A DNA stretch of 9,229 nucleotides. Origin: Clostridiales bacterium (GTDB lineage Bacteria > Bacillota > Clostridia > Christensenellales > Aristaeellaceae). Within the stretch, counting starts at the first letter, position 1; every line of letters starts with the position of its first letter. Made by a program: the position numbers and the translations under genes. The stretch is taken from the NCBI GenBank assembly GCA_019420065.1, contig JAHZHX010000074.1:1-9229 (forward strand), read 5' to 3'. Under the pieces are notes generated by a model. The model was given only the letters and a program-made list of their open reading frames with translations. It ran no database searches and was not told the origin of the DNA. Of the stretch, positions 1-5,762 are shown piece by piece.

Positions 1-327
1 GTGGCCAGATATCCGTTTCATGCGCGGTCGGAGGCGCTGCGCCGTATCACGGTAATGAACTGCGCCTCGGATGAGCGGGAAACAGCGCGGCTGCGGGCGG
101 AAGTTATCATCTATTACAGCAGTGACTGGGACTGGCAAAAGCGCGAGGAGAAGGAACGGCAGTGTCAGAGCGCGCTGAAAGGGCGGGAGCTGATTGTCGT
201 CAGCCTGGCGGCGGCCGATACCATTGATATGAAAATTCTCAAGTGCATCTGGAAAAAGGAGAATTTGCTGAAGCATATGCGCGCGGAGCTGAGCCGACAA
301 CGGCAGCAACGGCGGTCGGAGGAGTGA
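1..327 (+). CDS. C-terminal end of a SNF2/DEAD-type helicase-like protein (partial)
   Basis: The frame is open at the left edge, so this is taken as the 3' end of a longer gene; the GTG at base 1 is probably an internal valine codon. Residues 36-83 resemble the end of the second RecA-like lobe of SNF2-type helicases. There is a hydrophobic strand followed by YYSSDWDW (the usual 'viyyS..w' after motif V), a charged helix in the motif VI position, then a strand and 'ADTID', matching the 'L(I/V)A.gTIDe.I...l..K' signature. The spacing from the YS pair to TID fits the remembered family pattern without a gap. The core residues look degenerate: the GlNL of motif V and the Q..R..R.GQ of motif VI are not recognisable. 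It ends in a TGA one base before the ATG of the ibrA-like gene, so the two are probably cotranscribed. The helicase assignment is an inference from a short tail; the ATPase lobe is outside the window. Confidence 0.55.
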   Translation: MARYPFHARSEALRRITVMNCASDERETARLRAEVIIYYSSDWDWQKREEKERQCQSALKGRELIVVSLAAADTIDMKILKCIWKKENLLKHMRAELSRQRQQRRSEE

Positions 328-328
328 T

Positions 329-1630
329 ATGCCCAAGATATACAAAAAGATGAACGTACTGGATGCCGCGCTGGAACGGCTGCGGTTTGTTTTCCAGGAG
401 TTTGACCACGTTTATTTTTCGGTGTCCGGCGGTAAGGATTCCAGCGTGATGGTGCAGCTGGCGGAGCGCGTGGCGGCGGAGCTGCATTGCAGCTACGACG
501 TACTGTACATTGATTTTGAGGCCCAGTATGAGCATACCATCCGCCATATTGAAGAATTGAAAACGCTGGGTCATATCGGCGTTTTCTATCATGTGGCGCT
601 GCCGATAGCGCTGCGCAATGCCGTTTCCACTTTGCAGCCCAAATGGATCTGCTGGGACGAAACGGCGCAGGAGCTCTGGGTGCGGCCTTTGCCGAAGGAT
701 GCGATTACGCAGCGCCAGTGTCCCTGGGAGTGGTTCCGGCCGGGGGAGGAATTTGAGGAGTTTGTGCCGCAGTTTGCCTGCTGGTATCAGCAGCAGCATG
801 GCGGTTTGACGGCCTGCTGCGTGGGAATTCGCGCGGATGAGAGCCTGAACCGGTTTCATACGATTGCCTTTCCCGACAGCAAGGAAGAATACGCCGGCCA
901 GCCCTGGACGACGAGGATCGCTGCGCAGGTATACAATGCGTATCCGATTTACGACTGGCGGACCGAGGATATCTGGGGCGCGGTGAGTCAGTTGGGGTTG
1001 AAAAGCAACGAAATCTATGAGATGATGTATAAAAACGGGCTGAGCATCCATCGCCAGCGCCTGTGTCAACCTTATGGCGACGATCAGCGCAACGGTTTGG
1101 ATCAGTTCCGCGCCCTGGAACCGCTGACCTGGGAAAAGGTGCTTTCCCGCGTAAACGGCGTCAACTTTGGCAATATCTATTGCCGTACCACGGCGCTGGG
1201 CAACATTAAATCCTTTAAGCCGGATTCGATGTCCTGGGAGCAGTATACCGTATTTTTGCTGGAGAGCATCGGACTGTATAACCGGGAGCTGATGCTGCAT
1301 TATTACGAAAAAATCAAAAAATTCATGCGCTGGTACGAAAAGCATGAGGGAATTGCGCTGGAAGATATTCCGGGGGAGGCGGATAGAAAGCTGGAACAGC
1401 AGAAAAAGGCGATCAGCTGGCGGCGTATTGCCAGAGCACTGGAAAAAAACGACTTTTATATGAAGCGTCTTTCCTTTTCCCAGACCAAACGGGATGCGCA
1501 GAAGCTGGAAACCTTTGTGCGAACGTGGAGCGATTTTTTGACCCGCGATACCGATACGACAGATTGCGACTTGCGCCGTTTTATTGAAAGGAAGAAACTG
1601 GAGGATGCAGGTACTGAAGATGAACCGTAA
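329..1630 (+). CDS. ibrA: IbrA-like PAPS reductase/PP-loop family protein (DUF3440)
   Basis: This is a complete 433-residue protein of the phosphoadenosine-phosphosulfate reductase superfamily, closest in pattern to IbrA/DUF3440. Visible motifs are the PP-loop SGGKDSS at residues 33-39 (nucleotide binding), IDFEAQY at 61-67, a Cys pair at 163-164 just before GIRADESLNR (166-175), YPIYDWRTEDIW (205-216), and a conserved-looking block with Cys246 followed by QPYGDDQR. The C-terminal ~180 residues are helical and charged. The start is supported by GGAGGAG at 318-324, four to six bases upstream. Family knowledge: IbrA acts with IbrB as an activator of eib genes in E. coli, and DndC of phosphorothioation systems shares the fold. 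PP-loop proteins adenylate or reductively process substrates, but the substrate here is unknown. The gene is followed by an overlapping small GNAT-like gene and then the ibrB-like gene, which supports the assignment. Confidence 0.88.
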   Translation: MPKIYKKMNVLDAALERLRFVFQEFDHVYFSVSGGKDSSVMVQLAERVAAELHCSYDVLYIDFEAQYEHTIRHIEELKTLGHIGVFYHVALPIALRNAVSTLQPKWICWDETAQELWVRPLPKDAITQRQCPWEWFRPGEEFEEFVPQFACWYQQQHGGLTACCVGIRADESLNRFHTIAFPDSKEEYAGQPWTTRIAAQVYNAYPIYDWRTEDIWGAVSQLGLKSNEIYEMMYKNGLSIHRQRLCQPYGDDQRNGLDQFRALEPLTWEKVLSRVNGVNFGNIYCRTTALGNIKSFKPDSMSWEQYTVFLLESIGLYNRELMLHYYEKIKKFMRWYEKHEGIALEDIPGEADRKLEQQKKAISWRRIARALEKNDFYMKRLSFSQTKRDAQKLETFVRTWSDFLTRDTDTTDCDLRRFIERKKLEDAGTEDEP

Positions 1631-1958
1631 AAGCGAGCGCTTTTACGAGATCCTGGGGCCGGTATTTGGTTCCCGTATAATTGAGCAGGAGACGCATGAC
1701 CGTTTTTACGATGATCCGGAGAAGGAGTGGTACGTGATCCCGGGGATGGGCGCGGCGTCGGTCAAGTTCGGGCAGATCAAAAACTTCTGGGCCGCGGATG
1801 AAATGGCGGCGGGCTGCCTGCTTGACGCGATGAAGCAGGAGCATAACGCGCTGCGTGGCGTGGTGCCCAAGGGACAGGAGACCGCGTTTCAGGAGCAGGG
1901 GTTTTTAACGTTGGCGCGGCGGGTCAATTTTATCGAGGTAACCTATGAAAAGTATTGA
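1605..1958 (+). CDS. Small GNAT-like (N-acetyltransferase-fold) protein of the ibr cluster
   Basis: A 117-residue protein sits between the ibrA-like and ibrB-like genes, overlapping the first by 26 bases and the second by 14. Its layout is an N-terminal helix, a strand ending in FGSRII, an acidic stretch (DDPEKEW), two strands (YVIPGMG, ASVKFGQIK), a helix (ADEMAAGCLLDAMK), and a closing part with 'EQGFLTLARRVNFIEVTYEK'. That end resembles the last strands of GNAT acetyltransferases, where 'GF' precedes two strands. No clear R/Q-x-x-G-x-G/A acetyl-CoA loop is visible, so activity is uncertain. The start is ambiguous. ATG 1605 has AAAGGAAG at 1587-1594 about ten bases upstream, while GGAGG at 1600-1604 abuts it directly and lies 15 bases before the next in-frame ATG (1620). 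A TTG at 1584 would lengthen the protein but has no better site. The gene is very likely real from its position; GNAT membership is a moderate-confidence inference. Confidence 0.68.
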   Translation: MQVLKMNRKSERFYEILGPVFGSRIIEQETHDRFYDDPEKEWYVIPGMGAASVKFGQIKNFWAADEMAAGCLLDAMKQEHNALRGVVPKGQETAFQEQGFLTLARRVNFIEVTYEKY

Positions 1959-2472
1959 TTTTCCGGTGATGAATGTGAAAATGGTCCCTGCTGAAAAAAT
2001 TGTCGCCAACGATTACAACCCCAACCGAATGGCGTCGCCGGAGATGAAGCTATTGAAAATTTCCATTGAGGAGGACGGTTATACCCAGCCGATTGTGACC
2101 TATTATGACGGAGAGCGCGATTGCTACGAGGTGGTGGATGGCTTCCATCGCTATCTGTGCAACGAAATGTATTTTCATCTGCCGATGCTGCCGGTTGTGG
2201 TGATTGACAAGCCCATTGAGGAGCGGATTGCCAGCACGATACGCCATAACCGCGCCCGCGGCACGCATCAGGTCGTTGATATGTCGCATATCGTTTGCAC
2301 GCTTTCCCAGCATGGGTGGGACGATCAGCGGATCTGCAAGTATCTGGGCATGGAGCTGGACGAGGTTATACGGCTCAAGCAGGTCAGCGGACTGAAGGAA
2401 GCGTTTGCGCACCATGAATTTTCCCGGTCCTGGAGCGAATTTGAGCACAGACTGGAAAATAACGAAATATAA
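1945..2472 (+). CDS. ibrB: IbrB-like ParB/sulfiredoxin-fold protein
   Basis: This 175-residue protein has an N-terminal ParB-like nuclease (ParB/Srx fold) domain. Its marks are NDYNPNRM near residues 22-29, GYTQPIVTYYDG at 45-56, the core VVDGFHRY at 63-70 (equivalent to the GxxR/GxHR turn of ParB and sulfiredoxin and to DGQHR in DndB-type proteins), and RHNRARGTH at 100-108. Residues ~113-150 look like a helix-turn-helix (WDDQRICKYLGMELDEVIRLKQ), as in ParB-type DNA binders. The length fits IbrB-type proteins better than chromosomal ParB, which is larger, and there is no parA beside it. Start: ATG 1945 with GAGGT at 1934-1938, overlapping the previous gene by 14 bases, so translational coupling is likely. 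Family knowledge: IbrB works with IbrA as a transcriptional activator in E. coli. ParB-fold proteins may bind CTP/ATP or act on nucleic acid; which applies here is not visible. Confidence 0.87.
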   Translation: MKSIDFPVMNVKMVPAEKIVANDYNPNRMASPEMKLLKISIEEDGYTQPIVTYYDGERDCYEVVDGFHRYLCNEMYFHLPMLPVVVIDKPIEERIASTIRHNRARGTHQVVDMSHIVCTLSQHGWDDQRICKYLGMELDEVIRLKQVSGLKEAFAHHEFSRSWSEFEHRLENNEI

Positions 2473-2488
2473 CAGAGGAGGAAGAGAA

Positions 2489-3058
2489 ATGAAAAAGGTT
2501 GCTGCGTTTATCAAGGAGAATATGAGCCATTTGCTGATGACGGCGTTTGAAATGGTGGTGGGTATTCTGCTGCTGTGCCGTCCGGTCAGTTTTACGGCGG
2601 GCGTGATTATCGTCATAGGTGTGGCGTTGCTGATTGCGGGTGTGATCCGCATCGTGCATTATTTTAAGGCTTCACCGGTGCAGGGCGCGCGGGAGCGCAG
2701 TCTGGCGTCCGGCCTGATTCAAGGCGTCGTCGGCATTTTCTGCATTACCAGGTATGGCTGGTTCATTGCCGCGTTCCCGGTGCTGGCCGTGCTTTATGGC
2801 GTGGTGATGCTTTTCAGCGGCTTGTTCAAGGTGCAGGTGGCCGTTGATCAATGGCGTTTGAAGCTGGGAAACGCGCTGTGGGAAGGCCTGAGCGCGGTGA
2901 TGACGATCCTCTTTGGCGCGATTATCCTGGCCAATCCTTTTGCGACGGCGGTATCGCTATGGGTATTTGCCGGGATTACCATGATTGTTACTGCGGTGCT
3001 TGACGTGCTTGCGCTGGTGCTGTTCGGCCGCGGAAAGCGGGGGAAAACGTGGAACTGA
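2489..3058 (+). CDS. DUF308/HdeD-like six-helix membrane protein
   Basis: This 189-residue integral membrane protein has about six hydrophobic segments (approx. residues 13-30, 36-57, 73-88, 91-112, 132-148, 151-179). They are arranged as repeated short hairpins with small residues, typical of the DUF308/HdeD family. The internal repeat is visible in 'EMVVGILLLCRPVSFTAGV' near the start and 'LFGAIILANPFATAVSLWV' in the last third: each has a helix, a Pro at the end and a second helix. The C-terminus is short and basic (RGKRGK). ATG 2489 was chosen because of the strong AGAGGAGG site at 2474-2481, 16 bases after the ibrB-like stop; upstream in-frame codons lie inside ibrB and lack a site. HdeD in E. 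coli is linked to acid resistance, but most family members have no known function. Cotranscription with the ibr genes is likely from spacing. It could be an unrelated gene sharing the operon. Confidence 0.82.
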   Translation: MKKVAAFIKENMSHLLMTAFEMVVGILLLCRPVSFTAGVIIVIGVALLIAGVIRIVHYFKASPVQGARERSLASGLIQGVVGIFCITRYGWFIAAFPVLAVLYGVVMLFSGLFKVQVAVDQWRLKLGNALWEGLSAVMTILFGAIILANPFATAVSLWVFAGITMIVTAVLDVLALVLFGRGKRGKTWN

Positions 3059-3756
3059 ATCAGGCTTTGGCACGGCTGCAGGAGGCCATCCCCAGGCCGA
3101 GCATCAGCGTGGATGAATTTCTGGATATGGTGCAGGCGCAGCGGCTGCCGTTTGCCACACTGATGGCTTATTACCGCTGCGCGATTATGGAAATCGAAAC
3201 CAAATTCCGCGTTTTGAACGAGCAGTTTTCGCTGAATTACGACCGCAATCCGATTGAGAGCATTCAATCGCGGATAAAAAGCCTGGACAGTCTTGTGCGC
3301 AAGGTCAGCCGCAAAAACATCAAGCCAACGCTGGAATCCATTGAAGCAAATATCAACGATGTTGCCGGCGTGCGGGTGATCTGCTCTTTTCCGGAGGATA
3401 TTTATCTGCTGGCTGACTGCCTGCTGCGCCAGGACGATGTGCGTTTGATTGCGAAAAAGGATTATATCAGCAATCCCAAACCGGGCGGCTATCGCAGCCT
3501 GCATTTGATCGTGGAAATCCCCATTTTTTTGCAGAATGAAAAGCGGTGGATGAAGGTTGAGGTGCAGCTGCGCACCATTGCCATGGATTTCTGGGCCAGC
3601 CTGGAACATAAGCTGCGCTATAAAAAGAGCATCCCCGAAAAGGAGAACGCTTACTTGGCGCAGGAGCTGCTGGAGTGCGCGGAAATCAGCGCGGCGCTGG
3701 ACCGCCGGATGGAGGAGATCCGCAAACGGATTCAGGCCGCAGAAAAAGAAAAATAA
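3049..3756 (+). CDS. Small alarmone synthetase, RelA/SpoT domain (RelQ/YjbM-like)
   Basis: This 235-residue (p)ppGpp synthetase has a lone RelA_SpoT synthetase domain. It has no hydrolase (HD), TGS or ACT domain, so it belongs to the small alarmone synthetases that transfer pyrophosphate from ATP to GDP/GTP in the cytosol. Visible motifs: RIKSLDSLVRK at 75-85 (ATP-binding basic stretch), NDVAGVRVIC at 103-112, KDYISNPKPGGYRSLHL at 137-153 (the G-loop Tyr that stacks on the guanine), EVQLRT at 171-176 with the catalytic Glu, and MDFWASLEHKLRYK at 179-192. All catalytic positions appear intact. The GTG start at 3049 overlaps the preceding membrane-protein gene by 10 bases and has a G-rich site (GCGGGGGA, about 3037-3044) just upstream, so the two are probably translationally coupled. 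It is the last gene before the terminator at 3775. The C-terminus is a charged helix. Physiological trigger is unknown; this class is usually controlled by transcription and by allosteric (p)ppGpp. Confidence 0.93.
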   Translation: MELNQALARLQEAIPRPSISVDEFLDMVQAQRLPFATLMAYYRCAIMEIETKFRVLNEQFSLNYDRNPIESIQSRIKSLDSLVRKVSRKNIKPTLESIEANINDVAGVRVICSFPEDIYLLADCLLRQDDVRLIAKKDYISNPKPGGYRSLHLIVEIPIFLQNEKRWMKVEVQLRTIAMDFWASLEHKLRYKKSIPEKENAYLAQELLECAEISAALDRRMEEIRKRIQAAEKEK

Positions 3757-3774
3757 AGTGGCTTATAACAGAAT

Positions 3775-3816
3775 GCCCGCTGATAAGCGATTGCTTTTCA
3801 GCGGGCGCTGTTTTGT
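3775..3816 (+). terminator. Intrinsic terminator after the alarmone synthetase gene
   Basis: GCCCGCTGA (3775-3783) pairs perfectly with TCAGCGGGC (3798-3806). Inside it, AAGC (3785-3788) pairs with GCTT (3793-3796) around a GATT loop, separated from the outer stem by one T-T mismatch. The stem is followed after three bases by a short T run (TTTT at 3811-3814). It begins 18 bases after the stop of the synthetase gene and marks the end of the ibr transcription unit. The T tract is short, so termination may be partial. Confidence 0.75.
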
Positions 3817-3840
3817 AATAACTTACGGCAATGCGGAGCG

Positions 3841-4206
3841 GGAGGAGAATAAAATGAAAGCGACGAGACGCTGAAAAAAGAAATTGCGCCTTTCCTCTGG
3901 ATGAAGCGGCGTTCTGGCGCTGCTGTCTGCTTAAGCGCGGGCGAGTATCTTCAGGAGATGTTCGACGCCCGTGCAGATGAAGGATTCGTGGGAAACGGCT
4001 ATGACTGGAGCAGCTTGGCCCGCGTGTTTTTGGATGAAAAATGTCCGGAGCTGCGTGAAAAAATCAGCTTTGACTCAGAAGCAGACATGTTTTGCGCCTG
4101 CTCGGAGGATAAGGAAGCGCTGGCAGACTTTATTTGGCATTTCAGGATGGCCTGCGAGGATGAAAGCCTGATTTCGGATCTGTTCAGCCGGGCCATACTG
4201 GATTGA
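3841..4206 (+). pseudogene. Imm51-like immunity protein gene, frameshifted near its 5' end
   Basis: The C-terminal ~87 residues (from base 3943) match the pattern I associate with the Imm51 immunity family: GEYLQEMFDARADEGF, GNGYDWSSLARVFL, then CPELREKISFD, MFCA and LISDLFSRAILD. A good ribosome site (GGAGGAG, 3841-3847) precedes ATG 3854, but that frame reads only six codons to a TGA. The expected protein continues in other frames: DETLKKEIAPF from 3862, PLDEAAFWRCCLLKRG from 3894 to 3941, then the main frame from 3943. This implies a lost base near 3860, another near 3892 and a gained base near 3942. An ATG at 3901 could give a 101-residue protein with a wrong N-terminus, without a clear ribosome site. 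Immunity proteins of this class neutralise polymorphic toxins; no toxin gene is present here. Alternatives are assembly errors or a functional variant starting at 3901. Confidence 0.68.
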
Positions 4207-4214
4207 TTGAAAGG

Positions 4215-4249
4215 TTTGCGGGCGATTTGTCGCAAATGAACGTGTTTTT
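4215..4249 (+). terminator. Possible weak terminator in the convergent gap
   Basis: TTTGCG (4215-4220) pairs with CGCAAA (4231-4236) over a 10-base loop, and a T run (TTTTT, about 4244-4248) follows after seven bases. The 41-base gap lies between the stop of the Imm51-like pseudogene and the convergent stop of the kinase-like gene, where a terminator is expected. The stem is short and the T run is displaced, so support is weak. Confidence 0.3.
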
Positions 4250-4757
4250 ATAGATCAATTTCATATTTATCGTGAATCAGCACATAATCCACGGCATGCT
4301 TTTGGGCCAGCGTCAGCATTTGCGCATTGTCGGCAAGCATGCTTTCTATCGTACAATGATCGTCGTTCAGGCGGCTTTCAATAACGTTTGCGCAGCGCTT
4401 TATATCGGCAAAGTGTTTTTTTATATACTCCTGACTCATAATGAGACAGTAATATCTGATATGCTTAAGATATTCTTCTTCAAAATCCTTTTTCCAGTCA
4501 AAAGGAATATAGCAGCCCTCGATAATCAGATTTTGTTCGTTTTCTATGACCGTTTTGACGATTTCGCGAACAATGGGCCATAAGTAGGCTGTAAGGTCGG
4601 CGTCCGTGCTCGTTGGGGTAAGGGCGGTATTGCCGCTTCGGATCAATCCCATCTTCAAATGGTCTATTGATAAGGAGGGATACCGGCATTTTTCAAGCAG
4701 TCTCTGCGCAAGAGCCGTTTTGCCGGTATGCGACGCTCCCGTTATCAGAATAATCAT
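4248..4757 (-). CDS. P-loop kinase-like ATP-binding protein (AAA_33/adenylate-kinase-like)
   Basis: This 169-residue cytosolic P-loop NTPase has the Walker A motif GASHTGKT at residues 7-14, right after the first strand (MIILIT), and SIDHLKMG around 30-37, where small-molecule and nucleotide kinases often place a substrate-binding Asp. A second hydrophobic strand, NLIIEGCYIP (76-85), could carry the Walker B/catalytic acidic residue. The C-terminal half is helical and ends in a strand 'VDYVLI'. The overall pattern is that of small proteins often labelled adenylate kinase, 2-phosphoglycerate kinase or zeta-toxin-like; the substrate cannot be told. ATG at 4757 was chosen because GGGAGA lies nine bases upstream (4767-4772) and the protein then starts at the first strand; an upstream in-frame ATG at 4793 has no such support. 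The gene is clearly more AT-rich than its neighbours, which suggests separate acquisition. It lies 45 bases downstream of the secreted-protein gene and may be read from the same promoter. Confidence 0.75.
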   Translation of the reverse strand: MIILITGASHTGKTALAQRLLEKCRYPSLSIDHLKMGLIRSGNTALTPTSTDADLTAYLWPIVREIVKTVIENEQNLIIEGCYIPFDWKKDFEEEYLKHIRYYCLIMSQEYIKKHFADIKRCANVIESRLNDDHCTIESMLADNAQMLTLAQKHAVDYVLIHDKYEIDL

Positions 4758-4802
4758 CGTTATTTGTCTCCCAGGGTGACGCACGGCAGGCAATGCCTGA
4801 AG

Positions 4803-5597
4803 TCAGTCATGATTCATAACCCAGCGGCAGGTAACAACGGTTTCCATCAAGGCTGTGACGATTTCGGCATCGTTCATGCCGGCAAGCCTGCGCTCGCCCA
4901 GCATGGATTGGGGCAGCGTGCTCGCGCTCAGACGCACGCATGCGCCGCCCGGCGGCGCTACGTTGCAGTCGTTGACCAGCAGGTCAATGATCTTGCCGTC
5001 TTTTTTGATATAGCCGACCAGAACAACGGTGTGCATGCGGCCGCCGCCGTTGGCTTTTCCGGAACTGTTGAAATGCAGCATTAAACCAACGCCGTCGCCG
5101 TGGATTTCCAGCGCTTGGCGCAGCTTATCCAGCATCAGTTCGCTGCGTTCAGGCTGTTTTATGCCGCGCGACTTGAGACGCGCGCGATATTCGGCCATGC
5201 TTTCGGAGGCAAATTGCACGGAGAAAGCGCCGGCAAGCCGGCCCCATACCACAACGGAAGTCCAGCTGCGCGGTGCGTTAAAGCCCTTGTTGTTGGCCAA
5301 CGCTGCTTCCTGCGCCGTATGCGGCTCGTTCCTGAGGTTGCTGACAAGAACGGAGGCGCTGTGCAGCACGCAGGCCCCGGGCAATTCCTCCTTTGTCGCT
5401 CCCTTGTATACCGGCGCGCCGGAATAATAGGTGGAATCCCGGCAGAGAAATACTTCCTCGCCTTCGGCCGACAGGGAGAAATCTTCGATGGTATAGAACG
5501 CGTCAACAACGGCAGCTTCTTCGCCATGGATGCATGAGGCGGGGATGAGCAGGCAGAGCAGCAGGGCAGCCCAGACGGTCAGGCGGTGACGGCGCAT
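4803..5597 (-). CDS. Secreted protein with possible C39/papain-like cysteine peptidase fold
   Basis: This 264-residue protein has a clear export signal: MRRHR, a hydrophobic stretch at about 7-20, then ASCIHGEEA. Cys22 has a poor lipobox (Pro at -3), so signal peptidase I cleavage is about as likely as lipidation. In the mature part, Cys76 begins a helix-like segment (ACVLHSASVLVSNL), His189 precedes a hydrophobic strand (MHTVVLVGY), and Asn209-Asp210 follow the next strand (IIDLLVNDCN). This Cys...His-strand-Asn/Asp order is that of peptidase C39-like and other papain-fold enzymes, where 'H.vvvvGy' and 'vnDp' are typical. I do not recognise a named family, and identity between the active-site helix and known C39 members is modest. 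The start has GGAGG (5605-5609) seven bases upstream and a promoter at 5642-5670. It could be a noncatalytic member or a different cell-surface enzyme. Confidence 0.6.
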   Translation of the reverse strand: MRRHRLTVWAALLLCLLIPASCIHGEEAAVVDAFYTIEDFSLSAEGEEVFLCRDSTYYSGAPVYKGATKEELPGACVLHSASVLVSNLRNEPHTAQEAALANNKGFNAPRSWTSVVVWGRLAGAFSVQFASESMAEYRARLKSRGIKQPERSELMLDKLRQALEIHGDGVGLMLHFNSSGKANGGGRMHTVVLVGYIKKDGKIIDLLVNDCNVAPPGGACVRLSASTLPQSMLGERRLAGMNDAEIVTALMETVVTCRWVMNHD

Positions 5598-5641
5598 GTT
5601 CAGGCCTCCATTCGTACATCGGTTGCTCAGATGTTTTTTCC

Positions 5642-5670
5642 ATTATAGCATTTTTGGGCACCGCGCACAA
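5642..5670 (-). promoter_or_regulatory. Extended -10 promoter for the secreted-protein gene
   Basis: On the minus strand a perfect TATAAT (5642-5647) is preceded by TGC, giving the extended -10 form TGnTATAAT. A weak -35-like TTGTGC (5665-5670) sits exactly 17 bases upstream. Transcription would begin near 5635, leaving a leader of about 40 bases before the ATG at 5597. The only strong element is the -10; the -35 matches only its TTG. It lies just downstream of the terminator of the sugar transporter operon, as expected for an independent unit. Confidence 0.7.
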
Positions 5671-5701
5671 TCAAACAAATGTAAATCCTTCAATATAAAG
5701 C

Positions 5702-5752
5702 AAAAAAGCGCGGCCTCTCATGGCCATACAGCCATTTTAAGGCAGCGCTTTT
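5702..5752 (-). terminator. Strong intrinsic terminator of the sugar ABC transporter operon
   Basis: Read on the minus strand, AAAAGCGC (5752-5745) pairs with GCGCTTTT (5711-5704). The stem continues past one mismatch with GCCT (5743-5740) against AGGC (5716-5713). The loop holds a second small hairpin (ATGGC/GCCAT). The stem ends in six T residues. It starts 11 bases after the stop codon of the last permease gene, so it ends that operon. A run of four T on the other strand allows weak termination in the plus direction too. Confidence 0.82.
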
Positions 5753-5762
5753 GAGGCGAAGG

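Noticed and set aside
239..1345. Long open frame on the minus strand opposite the ibrA-like gene
   Set aside because: The plus-strand protein carries a PP-loop and other family motifs. The antisense product has no recognisable domain.
1945..2472. Chromosome-partitioning ParB
   Set aside because: The protein is short, has no adjacent parA or parS-like sites, and lies beside an IbrA-like gene; IbrB is the better fit.
2848..3609. Open frame on the minus strand opposite the alarmone synthetase gene
   Set aside because: It is antisense to a gene with every RelA/SpoT motif intact; no independent support was seen.
3791..3821. Possible promoter (TTGCTT ... TGTAAT) upstream of the Imm51-like gene
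   Set aside because: Both elements fall within the hairpin and tail of the terminator and match the consensus poorly, so it is not separable from terminator sequence.
4787..4799. Small palindrome CAGGC-AAT-GCCTG between the secreted-protein and kinase-like genes
   Set aside because: The stem is only five base pairs with a three-base loop and no T run. This is too weak to call a terminator or operator.
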